64,000 nt of DNA from Pelagibacteraceae bacterium AG-430-E20 (GTDB taxonomy: Bacteria; Pseudomonadota; Alphaproteobacteria; Pelagibacterales; Pelagibacteraceae): the NCBI GenBank assembly GCA_003209915.1, contig QCOF01000005.1, forward strand, positions 59,253 to 123,252, given 5' to 3'. Numbering within the stretch: position 1 is the stretch's first letter; every line of letters starts with the position of its first letter. Shown here in pieces: positions 15,517 to 25,512 of this stretch. The notes under the pieces are model-generated. The model had not been told where the DNA came from and made no database searches. It saw nothing but the letters and a program-made list of their open reading frames with translations. The translations under genes were made by a program, and so were the position numbers.

Positions 15517-17202
15517 ATGTTAAAAAAATTAATAAAGCTAGTATTTATTTTTGGATTACTCTATCAGACGCCCATATATTCTAAAAGTACTACTTTTAAT
15601 GACTTTAATTCTAGGGATTTATCAAATTATTTTTCAGGAATTATTGCGTATGAAAATCAAAATAATTCTAAAGCATTAAAATTTTTTAATCTCTCAAAAG
15701 TTCTATTAAACAAACATGACTCATATTTAAAAAGGTATGTAAATTCTTTAGTTTTAGATAACAAAGTTCCACAAGCCATTAATGTGATCAAAAATAATGG
15801 CAATAAAGACAATGCAGATTTTTACGACGCTTATTTAATTTTAATTATTGATAGCTTAAAAAAAAATAATTTTGATGAAGCTGAAGAATATTTAACTCAA
15901 AGTTTAAAATTTCAAGATCAAAATAGAATAAACTTGGTAATTTTTGAGACTTTAAAACAATACATCTACACTTTTAAAAATAAAAAAATTTTAAATAATA
16001 AAAAAAATTTTGGAAATTTGTCTTTAATAGCAGAAACTTTTCAAAGATGTTATTTGAAGGATGAAAAGACTGGAGCTTTTTTTCTAAATTTAATTAATAA
16101 CCAGCAAGGAGATTATTCTAGATACATCTTTTTTTATCTTAATTATTTAATTGATAAAAACAAAATAAACGAGGCAGAAAATGTTGTCAGTCAATTTGAT
16201 TATATAAATTCAACTATTTTATTATCCCAAAGTAAAAGTTGGGTAGAGAATAAAAAATTTAAGGAGTTTAATAAAATTTTTTCATGTCAAAATCATAAAG
16301 ATATTGTTTCTGAATTTTTATTTTTAGCATCAAATCTATATTCATCCCAAGATAATTTTGAGAAATCTAATTTTTATTTAAATTTATCAAATTATTTAAA
16401 TCCAAAGTTTGAGTTTAATTTATCTTTAGTTGCAGAAAACTATTATTTAAATGAAGAATTTAATAAAGTTAGAAAAATCATTACAAAATTTAATAAAAAA
16501 GATGAGTTTTATTATTGGTTTAGATTAAAAAAGGAAGCTCAAATAATTGTTGAGGAACAAGATTATGACAATGCAATAAAGTTTATTACTGCAAAGTATA
16601 ATCAAATAGATAATCCAAACTTAAAAATGCAATTTGATATTGCAAATTTTTATAAAAATTCAAAAAATTATGAAAAAGCAATTGAGTATTATTCACAAAT
16701 TATATTGTCATTAGATGATCAATCTGAGCTTAGAGCAGATTTATTTTACAGAAGAGGGGGAAGCTATGAGAGGTTGGGAGATTATAAAAAAGCAGACGAA
16801 GATTTACTTAATTCTTTAAACATAAATCCTGATGATGCTTATGTTTTAAATTATTTGGCTTATTCGTGGTTAGAGCGTGATTATAAAATTGATCAAGCTA
16901 TGGAAATGTTAAAAAGGGCATATGAGTCAAAAAGTAATGATCCTTACATTATCGACTCTATAGGATGGGCTTATTATCTTATAGATGATTACAATGAGGC
17001 AGAAAAATATCTTAAAAGAGCTGTAGAATTAATGCCTGAGGATCCTATAGTTAATGATCATTACGGAGATATATTATGGAAATTAAATCGTAAAATTCAG
17101 GCAAGATACTTTTGGAATAATGTTTTGAAATTTGATGATACAGAAGATGGCATGAGAAAAAAAATTAATATTAAAGTAATTGAAGGCCTAAAAAATTCCT
17201 AA
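15517..17202 (+). CDS. Exported tetratricopeptide-repeat protein
   Basis: 561-residue protein with an N-terminal signal peptide (about 1-22) and TPR helices through most of its length. The clearest repeats are in the last 200 residues (pairs such as YEKAIEYYSQI, YKKADEDLLNSL, YNEAEKYLKRAVEL). This part resembles the alphaproteobacterial TPR protein commonly placed before ispE. It probably acts as a periplasmic or envelope scaffold; the partner is not evident. The N-terminal half is unusually rich in Asn, Lys and Ile and hard to align. It ends immediately before the ispE ATG. Confidence 0.82.
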   Translation: MLKKLIKLVFIFGLLYQTPIYSKSTTFNDFNSRDLSNYFSGIIAYENQNNSKALKFFNLSKVLLNKHDSYLKRYVNSLVLDNKVPQAINVIKNNGNKDNADFYDAYLILIIDSLKKNNFDEAEEYLTQSLKFQDQNRINLVIFETLKQYIYTFKNKKILNNKKNFGNLSLIAETFQRCYLKDEKTGAFFLNLINNQQGDYSRYIFFYLNYLIDKNKINEAENVVSQFDYINSTILLSQSKSWVENKKFKEFNKIFSCQNHKDIVSEFLFLASNLYSSQDNFEKSNFYLNLSNYLNPKFEFNLSLVAENYYLNEEFNKVRKIITKFNKKDEFYYWFRLKKEAQIIVEEQDYDNAIKFITAKYNQIDNPNLKMQFDIANFYKNSKNYEKAIEYYSQIILSLDDQSELRADLFYRRGGSYERLGDYKKADEDLLNSLNINPDDAYVLNYLAYSWLERDYKIDQAMEMLKRAYESKSNDPYIIDSIGWAYYLIDDYNEAEKYLKRAVELMPEDPIVNDHYGDILWKLNRKIQARYFWNNVLKFDDTEDGMRKKINIKVIEGLKNS

Positions 17203-18048
17203 ATGAGGAATGGTCATCTCAAGTCCTACGCAAAAATCAATTTAGCACTTCATGTAACAGGAAAAAAAAAATTATTGCATAAAATTGAGAGTATTGTTTC
17301 ATTTGTTAAGTTACATGATTTGATCTTTATCAAAAAAATAAATTCAAAAAATCATCAAGTTTTATTTAATGGAAAATTTTCTAAAAATATTAAAAAAAAA
17401 AATACAGTTCAGAAGTTATTAGAAATTCTTGATCAGTCTAATTTATTAAAAAATCAAAAATTTGAAATTAAAATAAAAAAAAATATACCAAAAGAAGCTG
17501 GACTTGGTGGTGGGTCTATGAACGCTGCTACTGTATTAAATTTTTTTATTAAAAGAAAAATTGTTAACCTAAATCAAATTCAGATTAAAAAACTTTGCAG
17601 TTTAATTGGATCAGATGTGATATTAGGAATAAAATTTTCTAATGCTATTTTAACTTCAAATAACAAAATTAAAAAATTCAGTAATTTACCTAAATATTAT
17701 GTGTTGTTAGTTAAACCAAATTTTGGGTGTTCAACAAAAAAAATATATTCTGATGTTAAGAAGTTTACCAAACCAAAGTTCAATAATCCAAAAAAACAAA
17801 TGTTCAGTCCGAATTATTTAGTTTGCCAAAATAATGCTCTTGAAAAGATAGCTTTTTTAAAATATCCGCGACTAAAAAACATTAAATTATTTTTACAAAA
17901 CCTTAATACCCCTCTATTTGTTAGAATGACTGGATCTGGATCTTCAGTAATTGCTTATTATCAATACTCAAAAGACTGCAAGTTAGCAAAAGTTCAGTTT
18001 CAAAGAAAATTTAAAAATTACTGGTGCAATGTATCAAAAACTATATAA
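17203..18048 (+). CDS. ispE: IspE, CDP-ME kinase
   Basis: 4-diphosphocytidyl-2-C-methyl-D-erythritol kinase of the MEP pathway, a GHMP-fold kinase of 281 residues. The substrate region KSYAKINLAL (about 7-16) and the ATP loop PKEAGLGGGSMNAAT (about 96-110) are the diagnostic motifs; a C-terminal MTGSGSS element (about 243-249) completes the GHMP set. The start directly abuts the TPR stop. With ispH at the left edge, two MEP pathway genes are present in the window. Confidence 0.95.
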   Translation: MRNGHLKSYAKINLALHVTGKKKLLHKIESIVSFVKLHDLIFIKKINSKNHQVLFNGKFSKNIKKKNTVQKLLEILDQSNLLKNQKFEIKIKKNIPKEAGLGGGSMNAATVLNFFIKRKIVNLNQIQIKKLCSLIGSDVILGIKFSNAILTSNNKIKKFSNLPKYYVLLVKPNFGCSTKKIYSDVKKFTKPKFNNPKKQMFSPNYLVCQNNALEKIAFLKYPRLKNIKLFLQNLNTPLFVRMTGSGSSVIAYYQYSKDCKLAKVQFQRKFKNYWCNVSKTI

Positions 18049-18081
18049 ATTTTGTTTTTTTGTGCTATACGAAATTAATAT

Positions 18082-18155
18082 TGGGGCGTAGCCAAGCGGT
18101 AAGGCACTGGTTTTTGGTACCGGCATCCTAGGTTCGAATCCTAGCGCCCCAGCCA
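18082..18155 (+). tRNA. tRNA-Gln (anticodon UUG)
   Basis: Complete cloverleaf with acceptor TGGGGCG pairing CGCCCCA, a D arm, anticodon loop TTTTGGT with anticodon TTG, and a canonical T arm with loop TTCGAAT. CCA is encoded (18153-18155). The 5' end lies 33 bases after ispE. Only three bases separate the encoded CCA from the ATG of the CCA-adding enzyme gene. Confidence 0.97.
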
Positions 18156-18158
18156 TTT

Positions 18159-19433
18159 ATGGACAAATTATTAGATAAAATATTTTTCAGATCAAAAAAT
18201 CTTGATTACATAAGTCAAAACATAAAAAAAATTACCCAAGAAACCTCAGCCTACAAAATATTTCAAGCTATAAATAATTTTAACGAAACTAGCGAAGTTA
18301 GATATGTTGGTGGATGTATTCGAAAGATTATAAAAAAACAGCAAGTAGATGATATTGACCTTGCTACAAATTTAATACCTTCGGAAGTTTGTGATGCACT
18401 CAAAAAAAATAATATTAACTTTTATGAAACAGGAATAGATCATGGAACAATCACAGCAATTATAGGTGATCAAAAATACGAAATTACTTCTCTGAGAAAA
18501 GATGTTTCAACAGATGGTAGACATGCTAAAGTTCAATATTCATTAGATTGGAAGGAAGACTCAAATAGAAGAGATTTTTCTATTAATGCAATTTATTCTG
18601 ATAAAGATGGAAATTTGTTTGATCCTCATTATGGTAAAAAAGACCTAGAAAGCGGAACTGTAAAATTTATAGGAAATCCAGAGGAAAGAATTCAAGAGGA
18701 TTACTTAAGGATATTAAGATACCTACGTTTCTTTTTAAATTATTCTAATAACAAACATGAACTAGAAATTTTTAGAACTATCAAAAGAAATATTGGAGGT
18801 ATTTCAAAACTTTCCTCTGAAAGATTAATAGAAGAATTAAAAAAATTAACAAAATCAGATGGGTTTATTAAATTATTTAAGGATAAAGAAAGCCTTGAGT
18901 TAATAGAAATAATTTTCCCTCAATTAAAAAATCTTCAAAGTTTTAAAAAGTTAAATGCATACGCACAGAAAAATTTATCTAAAATTGATTTTATTTTATT
19001 GATTTCATTATTAATTATTGATGGAACTGATAACGCAGATTATTTTTTATATAAATTTAAAATTTCTAATAAAAATCAAAAAAGAATAAAATTTGTTGAT
19101 AGTTTTTATAAGCAAAAAGTAAATATCAATTATTTTACTGAAAAAAATTTGAATAAAATTTTTTATTTTAATGGAAGGCAAGCTGTGACTGATATTATTA
19201 GTTTTAAGTTATTTATTTCAAAAAAATTAGAAAAAAAACTGGTAAAATTACTTGATTTTTATAATAGCAAAACTACGCCAACCTTGCCTGTTGGGGCAAA
19301 TATTCTTATGTCAAAGTACAATATCCCTGAAGGCAAAGTTTTAGGAAGCAAATTGAGGATGATAGAAGAAATTTGGGTTCAAAACGGTTTTCAAATCTCA
19401 GATAAACAAGTTCAAAAAATTGCTAAAGGTTAA
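18159..19433 (+). CDS. cca: tRNA nucleotidyltransferase / poly(A) polymerase family (CCA-adding)
   Basis: Class II nucleotidyltransferase of 424 residues that builds or repairs the CCA end of tRNAs. The head motif RYVGGCIRK (about 48-56) and the metal-binding DID (65-67) in VDDIDLAT are present, followed by RRDFSINAIY (about 145-154) and the RNA-binding helical body. The family also includes poly(A) polymerases, so activity is inferred. The ATG is three bases after tRNA-Gln, so processing of that tRNA would release an almost leaderless message. It converges with greA with a four-base overlap. Confidence 0.9.
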   Translation: MDKLLDKIFFRSKNLDYISQNIKKITQETSAYKIFQAINNFNETSEVRYVGGCIRKIIKKQQVDDIDLATNLIPSEVCDALKKNNINFYETGIDHGTITAIIGDQKYEITSLRKDVSTDGRHAKVQYSLDWKEDSNRRDFSINAIYSDKDGNLFDPHYGKKDLESGTVKFIGNPEERIQEDYLRILRYLRFFLNYSNNKHELEIFRTIKRNIGGISKLSSERLIEELKKLTKSDGFIKLFKDKESLELIEIIFPQLKNLQSFKKLNAYAQKNLSKIDFILLISLLIIDGTDNADYFLYKFKISNKNQKRIKFVDSFYKQKVNINYFTEKNLNKIFYFNGRQAVTDIISFKLFISKKLEKKLVKLLDFYNSKTTPTLPVGANILMSKYNIPEGKVLGSKLRMIEEIWVQNGFQISDKQVQKIAKG

Positions 19434-19906
19434 ATGTATTTTACGTCTTTAATCTCAAAATTTTTCACTCCTGATGGAGTGGTAATTTCAACTAAATCAC
19501 TTTTATTTTTCCCAATTAACCCTTTGCCGATTGGAGATTGAAAAAAAATTAATTTTTGTTTTAAATCAGCTTCATCTTTACCAACAATTTTGTAATTTAT
19601 TTTTTCCCCTGTATCTAAATCTTCTAAATAAACTGTAGAACCAAAAATAACTTTTCCCTCATTATTTAATTTAGTTACATCAATTACATTTGCTCTAGCA
19701 ATTATGTCGTTGATTTCTGTTATTCTCCCCTCACTATGAGATTGCTCTTCTTTTGCAGCATGATATTCAGCATTTTCTTTTAAATCTCCATGAGACCGAG
19801 CCTCAGCAATTGCAGCTACTATTTGAGGTCTTTTTTTTTCTTTTAAATAAACTAATTCCTCTTTTAATTTATTAAGACCATTCTGTGTAATTGGTTCTTT
19901 ATCCAT
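19430..19906 (-). CDS. greA: Transcription elongation factor GreA
   Basis: Rescues backtracked RNA polymerase by stimulating transcript cleavage. It has 158 residues, the standard GreA length. The N-terminal coiled coil carries the tip acidic pair in HGDLKENAEY (about 39-48), which points into the polymerase secondary channel; the C-terminal FKBP-like domain ends with SPIGKGLIGK (about 124-133). It lies three bases after hemF in a trmL-hemF-greA operon. Confidence 0.97.
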   Translation of the reverse strand: MDKEPITQNGLNKLKEELVYLKEKKRPQIVAAIAEARSHGDLKENAEYHAAKEEQSHSEGRITEINDIIARANVIDVTKLNNEGKVIFGSTVYLEDLDTGEKINYKIVGKDEADLKQKLIFFQSPIGKGLIGKNKSDLVEITTPSGVKNFEIKDVKYI

Positions 19907-19909
19907 TTC

Positions 19910-20737
19910 TTATTTCCATTTTACAATTGGAGGTAACGACATTAATATCCCCTCAACATTCCCACCTGTTTGAAGACCAAATTTCGTCCCTCGATCATAT
20001 AATAAGTTGAATTCTGCGTAACGACCTCTTTTAATATACTGTTTCTCTTTATCTTTTAAAGTCCATTTTTTTGAAACTTTTTTTCTTATAATATCATTAA
20101 ATAACATCTGAAATGTTACCCCAACATCCCTTACAAAATTAAAATCATTTTCAAAGTTTTCATTTTTATAATCAAAGAAAATACCACCAATCCCTCTTGC
20201 TTCATGTCTATGGGGTAAATAAAAATATTCATCACACCATTTTTTATATTTGGAATAATAATTTTTATTATGTTGGTCACACATAAGCTTTAACTTTTTA
20301 TGAAAATTATTTTTTTCATTTATATCTTTTATAGCTGGCGTAACATCCATTCCTCCACCAAACCAATTTTTTTGTGTACAAATATATCTTGTATTAAAAT
20401 GCATAGCAGGGATATGAGGGTTTTGCATATGCATAACTACAGATATCCCTGAAGCCCAGAAACTTGGATTTTTCTCAGCACCTGGAATATTTTTTTGGAA
20501 TTTCTTAGGAAATTTTCCATATACTCTTGAAAAATTGACGCCCACTTTTTCAAAAATTTTTCCATTTTTAAGAATTCTGTATTCTCCACCCCCTTCATCT
20601 TTTTTGGTATTTCTTTTCCAAGAGGTAGACTTGAATTTTAATTTATTCTTCTCAAGCTTGATGATGTCATCACAAATTGCATTCTGTAAAAGTTTGAACC
20701 AATTACTTGATAGATCTTTTTTAATATCTATATCCAT
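19910..20737 (-). CDS. hemF: Oxygen-dependent coproporphyrinogen III oxidase
   Basis: Heme synthesis enzyme decarboxylating coproporphyrinogen III with O2. It has 275 residues. Diagnostic stretches are WFGGGMDVTP (about 124-133) and HRHEARGIGG (about 176-185), with the C-terminal GRYAEFNLLYDRGTKFGL conserved across the family. It lies between trmL and greA, divergent from petABC, whose cytochromes use its product. Use of the aerobic enzyme fits an obligately aerobic organism. Confidence 0.97.
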   Translation of the reverse strand: MDIDIKKDLSSNWFKLLQNAICDDIIKLEKNKLKFKSTSWKRNTKKDEGGGEYRILKNGKIFEKVGVNFSRVYGKFPKKFQKNIPGAEKNPSFWASGISVVMHMQNPHIPAMHFNTRYICTQKNWFGGGMDVTPAIKDINEKNNFHKKLKLMCDQHNKNYYSKYKKWCDEYFYLPHRHEARGIGGIFFDYKNENFENDFNFVRDVGVTFQMLFNDIIRKKVSKKWTLKDKEKQYIKRGRYAEFNLLYDRGTKFGLQTGGNVEGILMSLPPIVKWK

Positions 20738-20738
20738 T

Positions 20739-21212
20739 TTAAATCAATTTAATCTGCCTTAAACTTTCTGCTAAGACAATAGCGACAGAGGAAGCAATAT
20801 TAAGTGATCTAGCCTTATTATTCATTGGAATCTTTAATCTATCTTTGATTAGTTTATGAACCTTTTCAGGAACACCTGCGCTTTCTCGCCCAAATAATAT
20901 TGTGTCATCTGATTTAAACTTAAACTTAGTATAAGATATGGATCCCTTGGTTGTCATTAAAACAATTCTCTGATTCTGTTTTTTCTCAAAAAATTTTTCA
21001 GAGCTTTGATAAAAATCGATTTGATTAAGATCCATGTAGTCCATGACAACTCTTTTGAACCTTTTATCAGACAAAAGGAAACCACAGGGCTCTATAATTT
21101 CCAATTTCGCGCCCAAACAAGCGCAAGTTCTTATTATTGCTGCTGTATTTTGAGGAATATCTGGCTCATATAAAGCAATTCTAAGGCCCGAAATGGTTGA
21201 ATTATGTGTCAT
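20739..21212 (-). CDS. trmL: TrmL, tRNA (cytidine/uridine-34 2'-O)-methyltransferase
   Basis: SPOUT-family enzyme methylating the wobble 2'-OH of tRNA-Leu. It has 157 residues, typical of TrmL. The trefoil-knot SAM motifs are visible: ALYEPDIPQNTAAIIRTC near the N-terminus, LFGRESAGVP (about 115-124) and RSLNIASSVAIVL (about 138-150). It is separated from hemF by one base and is divergent from petA with a 92-base spacer. Confidence 0.93.
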   Translation of the reverse strand: MTHNSTISGLRIALYEPDIPQNTAAIIRTCACLGAKLEIIEPCGFLLSDKRFKRVVMDYMDLNQIDFYQSSEKFFEKKQNQRIVLMTTKGSISYTKFKFKSDDTILFGRESAGVPEKVHKLIKDRLKIPMNNKARSLNIASSVAIVLAESLRQIKLI

Positions 21213-21304
21213 TCTATCAGTAGTAAAAATAATATTTTATATTATATGAATTCGTATATTAAGTAATTTAAATCGAAAACAGACAATATAAACAGTTACT
21301 AATC

Positions 21305-21814
21305 GTGTCAGACAAAAAACCAAAAAGAAGAGATTTCTTATTTACAGCTTCATATGCTGTTGGAGCAGTTGGAGCAGCTGCAGTAGTTTGGCCGCTTGTA
21401 GACCAAATGAATCCTGATGCATCAGTAAAAGCATTGGCAAGTACAGAAGTCGATGTTAGCTCTCTAACACCAGGTAATACAATAACTGTGCTTTGGAGAG
21501 GAAAACCAGTTTTTATAAGAAGACGAACTCAGGAAGAAATAGCTGAAGCAAGATCTGTTAAATTGGAGGATTTAATACACCCAGAAAAAGATGAAGATAG
21601 AGCAAAAAATCCTGAATGGTTAGTAATGCTTGGTGTATGCACTCACCTTGGATGTGTTCCTTTAAATGATAAAGGGGATTATAATGGATGGTTTTGTCCT
21701 TGTCATGGTTCACACTATGATACATCTGGAAGAATTAGAAAAGGTCCAGCACCATGGAACATGGAAATTCCAAAATATGAATTTGTTAACACTAACACAA
21801 TTAAAATTGGATAA
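21305..21814 (+). CDS. petA: Rieske iron-sulfur subunit of cytochrome bc1
   Basis: Carries electrons from ubiquinol to cytochrome c1. It has 169 residues and starts with GTG; no ATG is suitably placed. The N-terminus has a twin-arginine signal anchor ([10 protein letters not shown]8-R9) and one membrane helix. The [2Fe-2S] ligands are in CTHLGC (about 113-118) and CPCHGS (about 133-138). A possible -10 (TATAAA, 21287-21292) lies 12 bases upstream of the start, without a clear -35. First gene of petABC. Confidence 0.96.
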   Translation: MSDKKPKRRDFLFTASYAVGAVGAAAVVWPLVDQMNPDASVKALASTEVDVSSLTPGNTITVLWRGKPVFIRRRTQEEIAEARSVKLEDLIHPEKDEDRAKNPEWLVMLGVCTHLGCVPLNDKGDYNGWFCPCHGSHYDTSGRIRKGPAPWNMEIPKYEFVNTNTIKIG

Positions 21815-21819
21815 ACTAT

Positions 21820-23082
21820 ATGAGTGATCACGAATACACACCTAAATCAAAAGCTGGAAAATGGTTTAATGATAGATTGCCATTATTAACTTTAGCAAAT
21901 CATCTAACTGATTATCCGACTCCAAAAAATTTGAATTATTGGTGGACCTTTGGTGGAATATTAACTTTTTGCTTGATAACTCAAATTGTTACAGGATTAA
22001 CTTTAGCAATGCACTATATCGCTCATGCTGATATGGCATTCGAAAGTGTGGAGCACATAATGAGAGACGTTAACTATGGTTGGTTAATTCGATATATTCA
22101 CGCAAACGGTGCTTCTATGTTTTTCCTAGCAGTTTATATTCATATTTTTAGGTCATTGTTTTATGGTTCATACAAATCTCCTAGAGAGATCATATGGATA
22201 ATTGGAATAATTATTTATTTATTGATGATGGCCGCAGCTTTCATGGGTTATGTTTTGCCTTGGGGTCAAATGAGTTTCTGGGGTGCAACTGTGATAACAA
22301 ACTTATTTAGTGCAATCCCATTAGTTGGCGAAGGTATAGTGACTTGGTTGTGGGGAGGATATTCTGTAGACAATCCTACCTTAACAAGATTTTTTACGCT
22401 TCATTATTTGATACCTTTTTTAATACTGGGATTAGTGGTTTTACACATTTGGGCATTACATGTTCCTGGTAACAATAATCCTGTTGGTATAGATATTAAA
22501 AAACCGTCAAAGGATACAGTTCCTTTTCATCCTTACATAGTAATTAAAGACGGATTTGCATTATTGATGTTTATGATTGTGTTTGCTTTTTTCGTATTCT
22601 ATGCGCCTAATATTTTAGGACATGCAGATAATTATATAGAGGCCAATCCATTAGTAACCCCAGCACATATTGTACCTGAATGGTATCTCTTACCATTTTA
22701 TGCAATTTTAAGATCAGTCCCGGATAAGTTACTTGGAGTAGTTGCTATGCTATCAGCAATTTTAATTTTAGCAGTTTTACCTTGGCTAGATACTTCAAAA
22801 ATAAGATCAGCAGTATTTAGACCGCTCTATAAACAATTTTACTGGATACTAGTAGCTGATGTTTTAATCTTAGGTTACATGGGTGCAATGCCTGCTGAAG
22901 GGCTATATTTATTAATTGCAAGAGTTGCAACTGCTTATTATTTCCTTCATTTTTTAGTTATTTTACCAGTGCTAGGATTAAAAGAACGAACCATTCCTTT
23001 ACCATTAAGTATTACGGAACCTGTGCTTGGAGGGTCGCCTAATATGGCTATGGCTAAAAAAAAGGAAAGTAAATTAGAATAG
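21820..23082 (+). CDS. petB: Cytochrome b of the bc1 complex
   Basis: Core quinol-oxidising subunit with two b hemes. It has 420 residues and eight predicted membrane helices. Heme-ligand histidines occur in the second helix (LAMHYIAH) and the fourth (LHYLIPF / [11 protein letters not shown]), and the quinol-site PEWY motif is in [17 protein letters not shown]. It lies five bases after petA, and its stop overlaps the GTG start of petC by one base, so the three subunits are translationally coupled. Confidence 0.97.
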   Translation: MSDHEYTPKSKAGKWFNDRLPLLTLANHLTDYPTPKNLNYWWTFGGILTFCLITQIVTGLTLAMHYIAHADMAFESVEHIMRDVNYGWLIRYIHANGASMFFLAVYIHIFRSLFYGSYKSPREIIWIIGIIIYLLMMAAAFMGYVLPWGQMSFWGATVITNLFSAIPLVGEGIVTWLWGGYSVDNPTLTRFFTLHYLIPFLILGLVVLHIWALHVPGNNNPVGIDIKKPSKDTVPFHPYIVIKDGFALLMFMIVFAFFVFYAPNILGHADNYIEANPLVTPAHIVPEWYLLPFYAILRSVPDKLLGVVAMLSAILILAVLPWLDTSKIRSAVFRPLYKQFYWILVADVLILGYMGAMPAEGLYLLIARVATAYYFLHFLVILPVLGLKERTIPLPLSITEPVLGGSPNMAMAKKKESKLE

Positions 23083-23861
23083 TGAAAAAAATTTTTAAAC
23101 TTTTTTCAATAATAATACTGTTATCCCTAAATAGTTATTCAGCAATCTCTGCAGAAAAAGTTGAGTATTTAAAAACTGACTGGAGTTTTAAAGGATTATT
23201 TGGAAAGTTTGATAGGGCCTCACTTCAAAGAGGATATCAAGTTTATACGGAAGTTTGTGCAGCGTGCCACTCAATGAAGTACTTAAGCTATAGAAATTTA
23301 TCAGAAAAAGGTGGACCCGAGTTTTCTGTGGCTCAAGCAAAAGCAATTGCTGCTTCATTTGAAGTAACAGATGGACCAAACTCAGATGGAGAAATGTTTA
23401 CTCGGCCAGGAAAACTATCTGATAAATTTGTCATGCCATATGAAAATGTTAAAGCTGCTGAAGCTGCTAATGGAGGAGCATATCCCCCAGATATGTCAGT
23501 ATTAGTTAAAGCTAGAGGAGGGGGAGTAGACTATATATATTCTTTATTACAAGGTTATGAGGAGGCTCCAAGTGGAATGACTTTAGACGATGGAGTTCAT
23601 TACAATAAATATATGTACGGTAACAAAATTAAAATGTCGGCACCTTTGTCAGATGGAATTATTGAATATTCTGATGGTACAAACGCTTCTGTTGAGCAAA
23701 TGTCAAAAGATGTAACAACATTTTTGATGTGGGCTGCTGAGCCTAGTTTAGAAGCTAGACACCAAATGGGATTCAAGGCTATCGTGTATTTGATAATTTT
23801 AACAATACTTGTTTATTTCAGTATGAAGAGAATTTGGTCACGTGTTGAATCTGAAGTTTAA
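23082..23861 (+). CDS. petC: Cytochrome c1 of the bc1 complex
   Basis: Membrane-anchored c-type cytochrome passing electrons to soluble cytochrome c. It has 259 residues with a GTG start. An N-terminal signal peptide (about 1-23) is followed by the heme motif CAACH (about 59-63), a probable axial Met in NKIKMSAPLSDG (near 182), and a C-terminal membrane anchor (about 231-250). Its 3' end overlaps the convergent ychF gene by 24 bases. Confidence 0.96.
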   Translation: MKKIFKLFSIIILLSLNSYSAISAEKVEYLKTDWSFKGLFGKFDRASLQRGYQVYTEVCAACHSMKYLSYRNLSEKGGPEFSVAQAKAIAASFEVTDGPNSDGEMFTRPGKLSDKFVMPYENVKAAEAANGGAYPPDMSVLVKARGGGVDYIYSLLQGYEEAPSGMTLDDGVHYNKYMYGNKIKMSAPLSDGIIEYSDGTNASVEQMSKDVTTFLMWAAEPSLEARHQMGFKAIVYLIILTILVYFSMKRIWSRVESEV

Positions 23862-24911
23862 GACATCACCATCTTTTACAATATAATCTTTACCTTCTAA
23901 TCTCATTTTACCGTTATTTTTAGAATTCACCCAACCATCATTAGCAACAAAATCTTCATAGGAAATTGTTTCAGCTCTTATAAATCCTTTTTCAAAATCT
24001 GTGTGAATTTCACCAGCAGCTTTTGGAGCCGTACAGTTCTTTTGGATTGTCCAAGCTCTTGTTTCTTCAGGACCAGAAGTAAAATATGTATCGAGTTCTA
24101 GAATTTTGTATCCTTTCTGAATCAACATACTCAATCCAGTATCTTTTAATCCAATCATATCCATATAATTTTTTTTTTCTTCATTTTCTAATTCATTAAT
24201 TTGATTTTCAATATCAGCTGAAACTATTAAAGTGTTTTCTTCACCATATTTCTCAATGAAGGCATTTGTATAAATATTTCCCTCTTTTACACTCTGTTCA
24301 TCAACATTACATACAAATATCTTAGGTTTTATGGATAATAATCCACTTTGGTTTAGTTGTTTAGTTTCAAACTGGGACTTAAGAACCGTTATATCTTTAT
24401 CATTATTGATACAATCTAAAGCAATCTCTAAAATTTTGAGCTGCTCTTCCTCTATATTTTTCTTATTATTTTTTTCCAATCTTTTTTGAATAGACTCTAA
24501 ATCTGCAAGCATCATTTCTGTTTCAATAATCTCTAAATCTCTAATGGGATCTACTGTTGGATTAACATTCTGAATATCATCAGAGTCAAAGCACCTAGTC
24601 ATATGAATTACAGCATCTACCTCTCTTATATGTGAAAGAAATTTATTCCCTAAACCCTCACCTTTTGAAGCACCTTTCACAAGTCCAGCAATATCAACAA
24701 ATGAAATTGTCGTATTAATTGTTTTTTTTGAATTAGAAACTTTGGATAATTTTTCAAGTCGCTCGTCTGGAACTGGAACGACTCCTATATTAGGGTCTAT
24801 TGTACAAAAAGGGAAGTTTGCAGCCTGAGCTTTACTAGAATTTGTAAGTGCATTAAACAAAGTAGATTTACCAACATTGGGCAAACCAACAATTCCACAC
24901 TTAAAACTCAT
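23838..24911 (-). CDS. ychF: YchF (OLA1-type) ribosome-associated GTPase/ATPase
   Basis: Translation-associated P-loop NTPase of the Obg-related group. It has 357 residues: G1 GLPNVGKST (about 9-17), G3 DIAG (about 73-76), and an NVDE element (about 203-206) replacing the usual NKxD, a hallmark of YchF and its ATP preference. A C-terminal TGS domain follows. It is the last gene of the rplY-pth-ychF run and overlaps petC tail to tail. Confidence 0.96.
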   Translation of the reverse strand: MSFKCGIVGLPNVGKSTLFNALTNSSKAQAANFPFCTIDPNIGVVPVPDERLEKLSKVSNSKKTINTTISFVDIAGLVKGASKGEGLGNKFLSHIREVDAVIHMTRCFDSDDIQNVNPTVDPIRDLEIIETEMMLADLESIQKRLEKNNKKNIEEEQLKILEIALDCINNDKDITVLKSQFETKQLNQSGLLSIKPKIFVCNVDEQSVKEGNIYTNAFIEKYGEENTLIVSADIENQINELENEEKKNYMDMIGLKDTGLSMLIQKGYKILELDTYFTSGPEETRAWTIQKNCTAPKAAGEIHTDFEKGFIRAETISYEDFVANDGWVNSKNNGKMRLEGKDYIVKDGDVLNFRFNT

Positions 24912-25471
24912 TATTTGTTATTTACTGTGCTTGAAAATAAATCTAATTTTTTATCAACCAATATTGAAATAGAGTCTGTAATGTCATTGGTAATCTTTTC
25001 CAATCCTGTCATTTCATCATCGTCAAAATTTTGCAAAACATAGTCACTTATTTCTATATTATCTTTTGGTTTTCCAATTCCCACTCTCACTCTGGAATAA
25101 TCTTTGCCAATAAATTTATCTATTGAGGCAATACCATTATGGCCGGCACTGGATCCCCCAAATTTTGCTTTGATTTTTCCAAATTCTACATCCAAATCAT
25201 CATGGAAAACGATTACGTCCTCAGCATCAATTTTAAAATATTCTATGAGTTCTCGAATACATATTCCAGAATTATTCATAAAAGTTAGGGGCTTAATGGC
25301 ATAAATTTTTTGATCTGCAACATTACCAGTGGTGAGTAATCCTTTAAATTTTGGTTTCTGTTTTGATAAGCTAAATTTTTTATTTATTGAGTCGATTATT
25401 TTAAAACCAACATTATGTCTATTATTTTCACTATCTGGAGTTGGGTTACCTAAACCTACAAATAAAAGCAT
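24911..25471 (-). CDS. pth: Peptidyl-tRNA hydrolase
   Basis: Releases peptides from prematurely dropped peptidyl-tRNA. It has 186 residues with the family motifs GLGNPTPDSENNRHNVGF (catalytic His near residue 20), TFMNNSG (about 64-70), FHDDLD (about 90-95) and GGSSAGHNGI (about 106-115). It shares one base with the ychF start and follows rplY by about 41 bases; the same order occurs in many bacteria. Confidence 0.96.
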   Translation of the reverse strand: MLLFVGLGNPTPDSENNRHNVGFKIIDSINKKFSLSKQKPKFKGLLTTGNVADQKIYAIKPLTFMNNSGICIRELIEYFKIDAEDVIVFHDDLDVEFGKIKAKFGGSSAGHNGIASIDKFIGKDYSRVRVGIGKPKDNIEISDYVLQNFDDDEMTGLEKITNDITDSISILVDKKLDLFSSTVNNK

Positions 25472-25512
25472 ATAATGAATTCTAGTGGGAAGTAAATTTC
25501 AATTTTGATAAA

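Noticed and set aside
21243..21258. Near-palindrome centred on GAATTC between trmL and petA
   Set aside because: Short, one mismatch, and such AT-rich palindromes are expected by chance here; no second copy seen.
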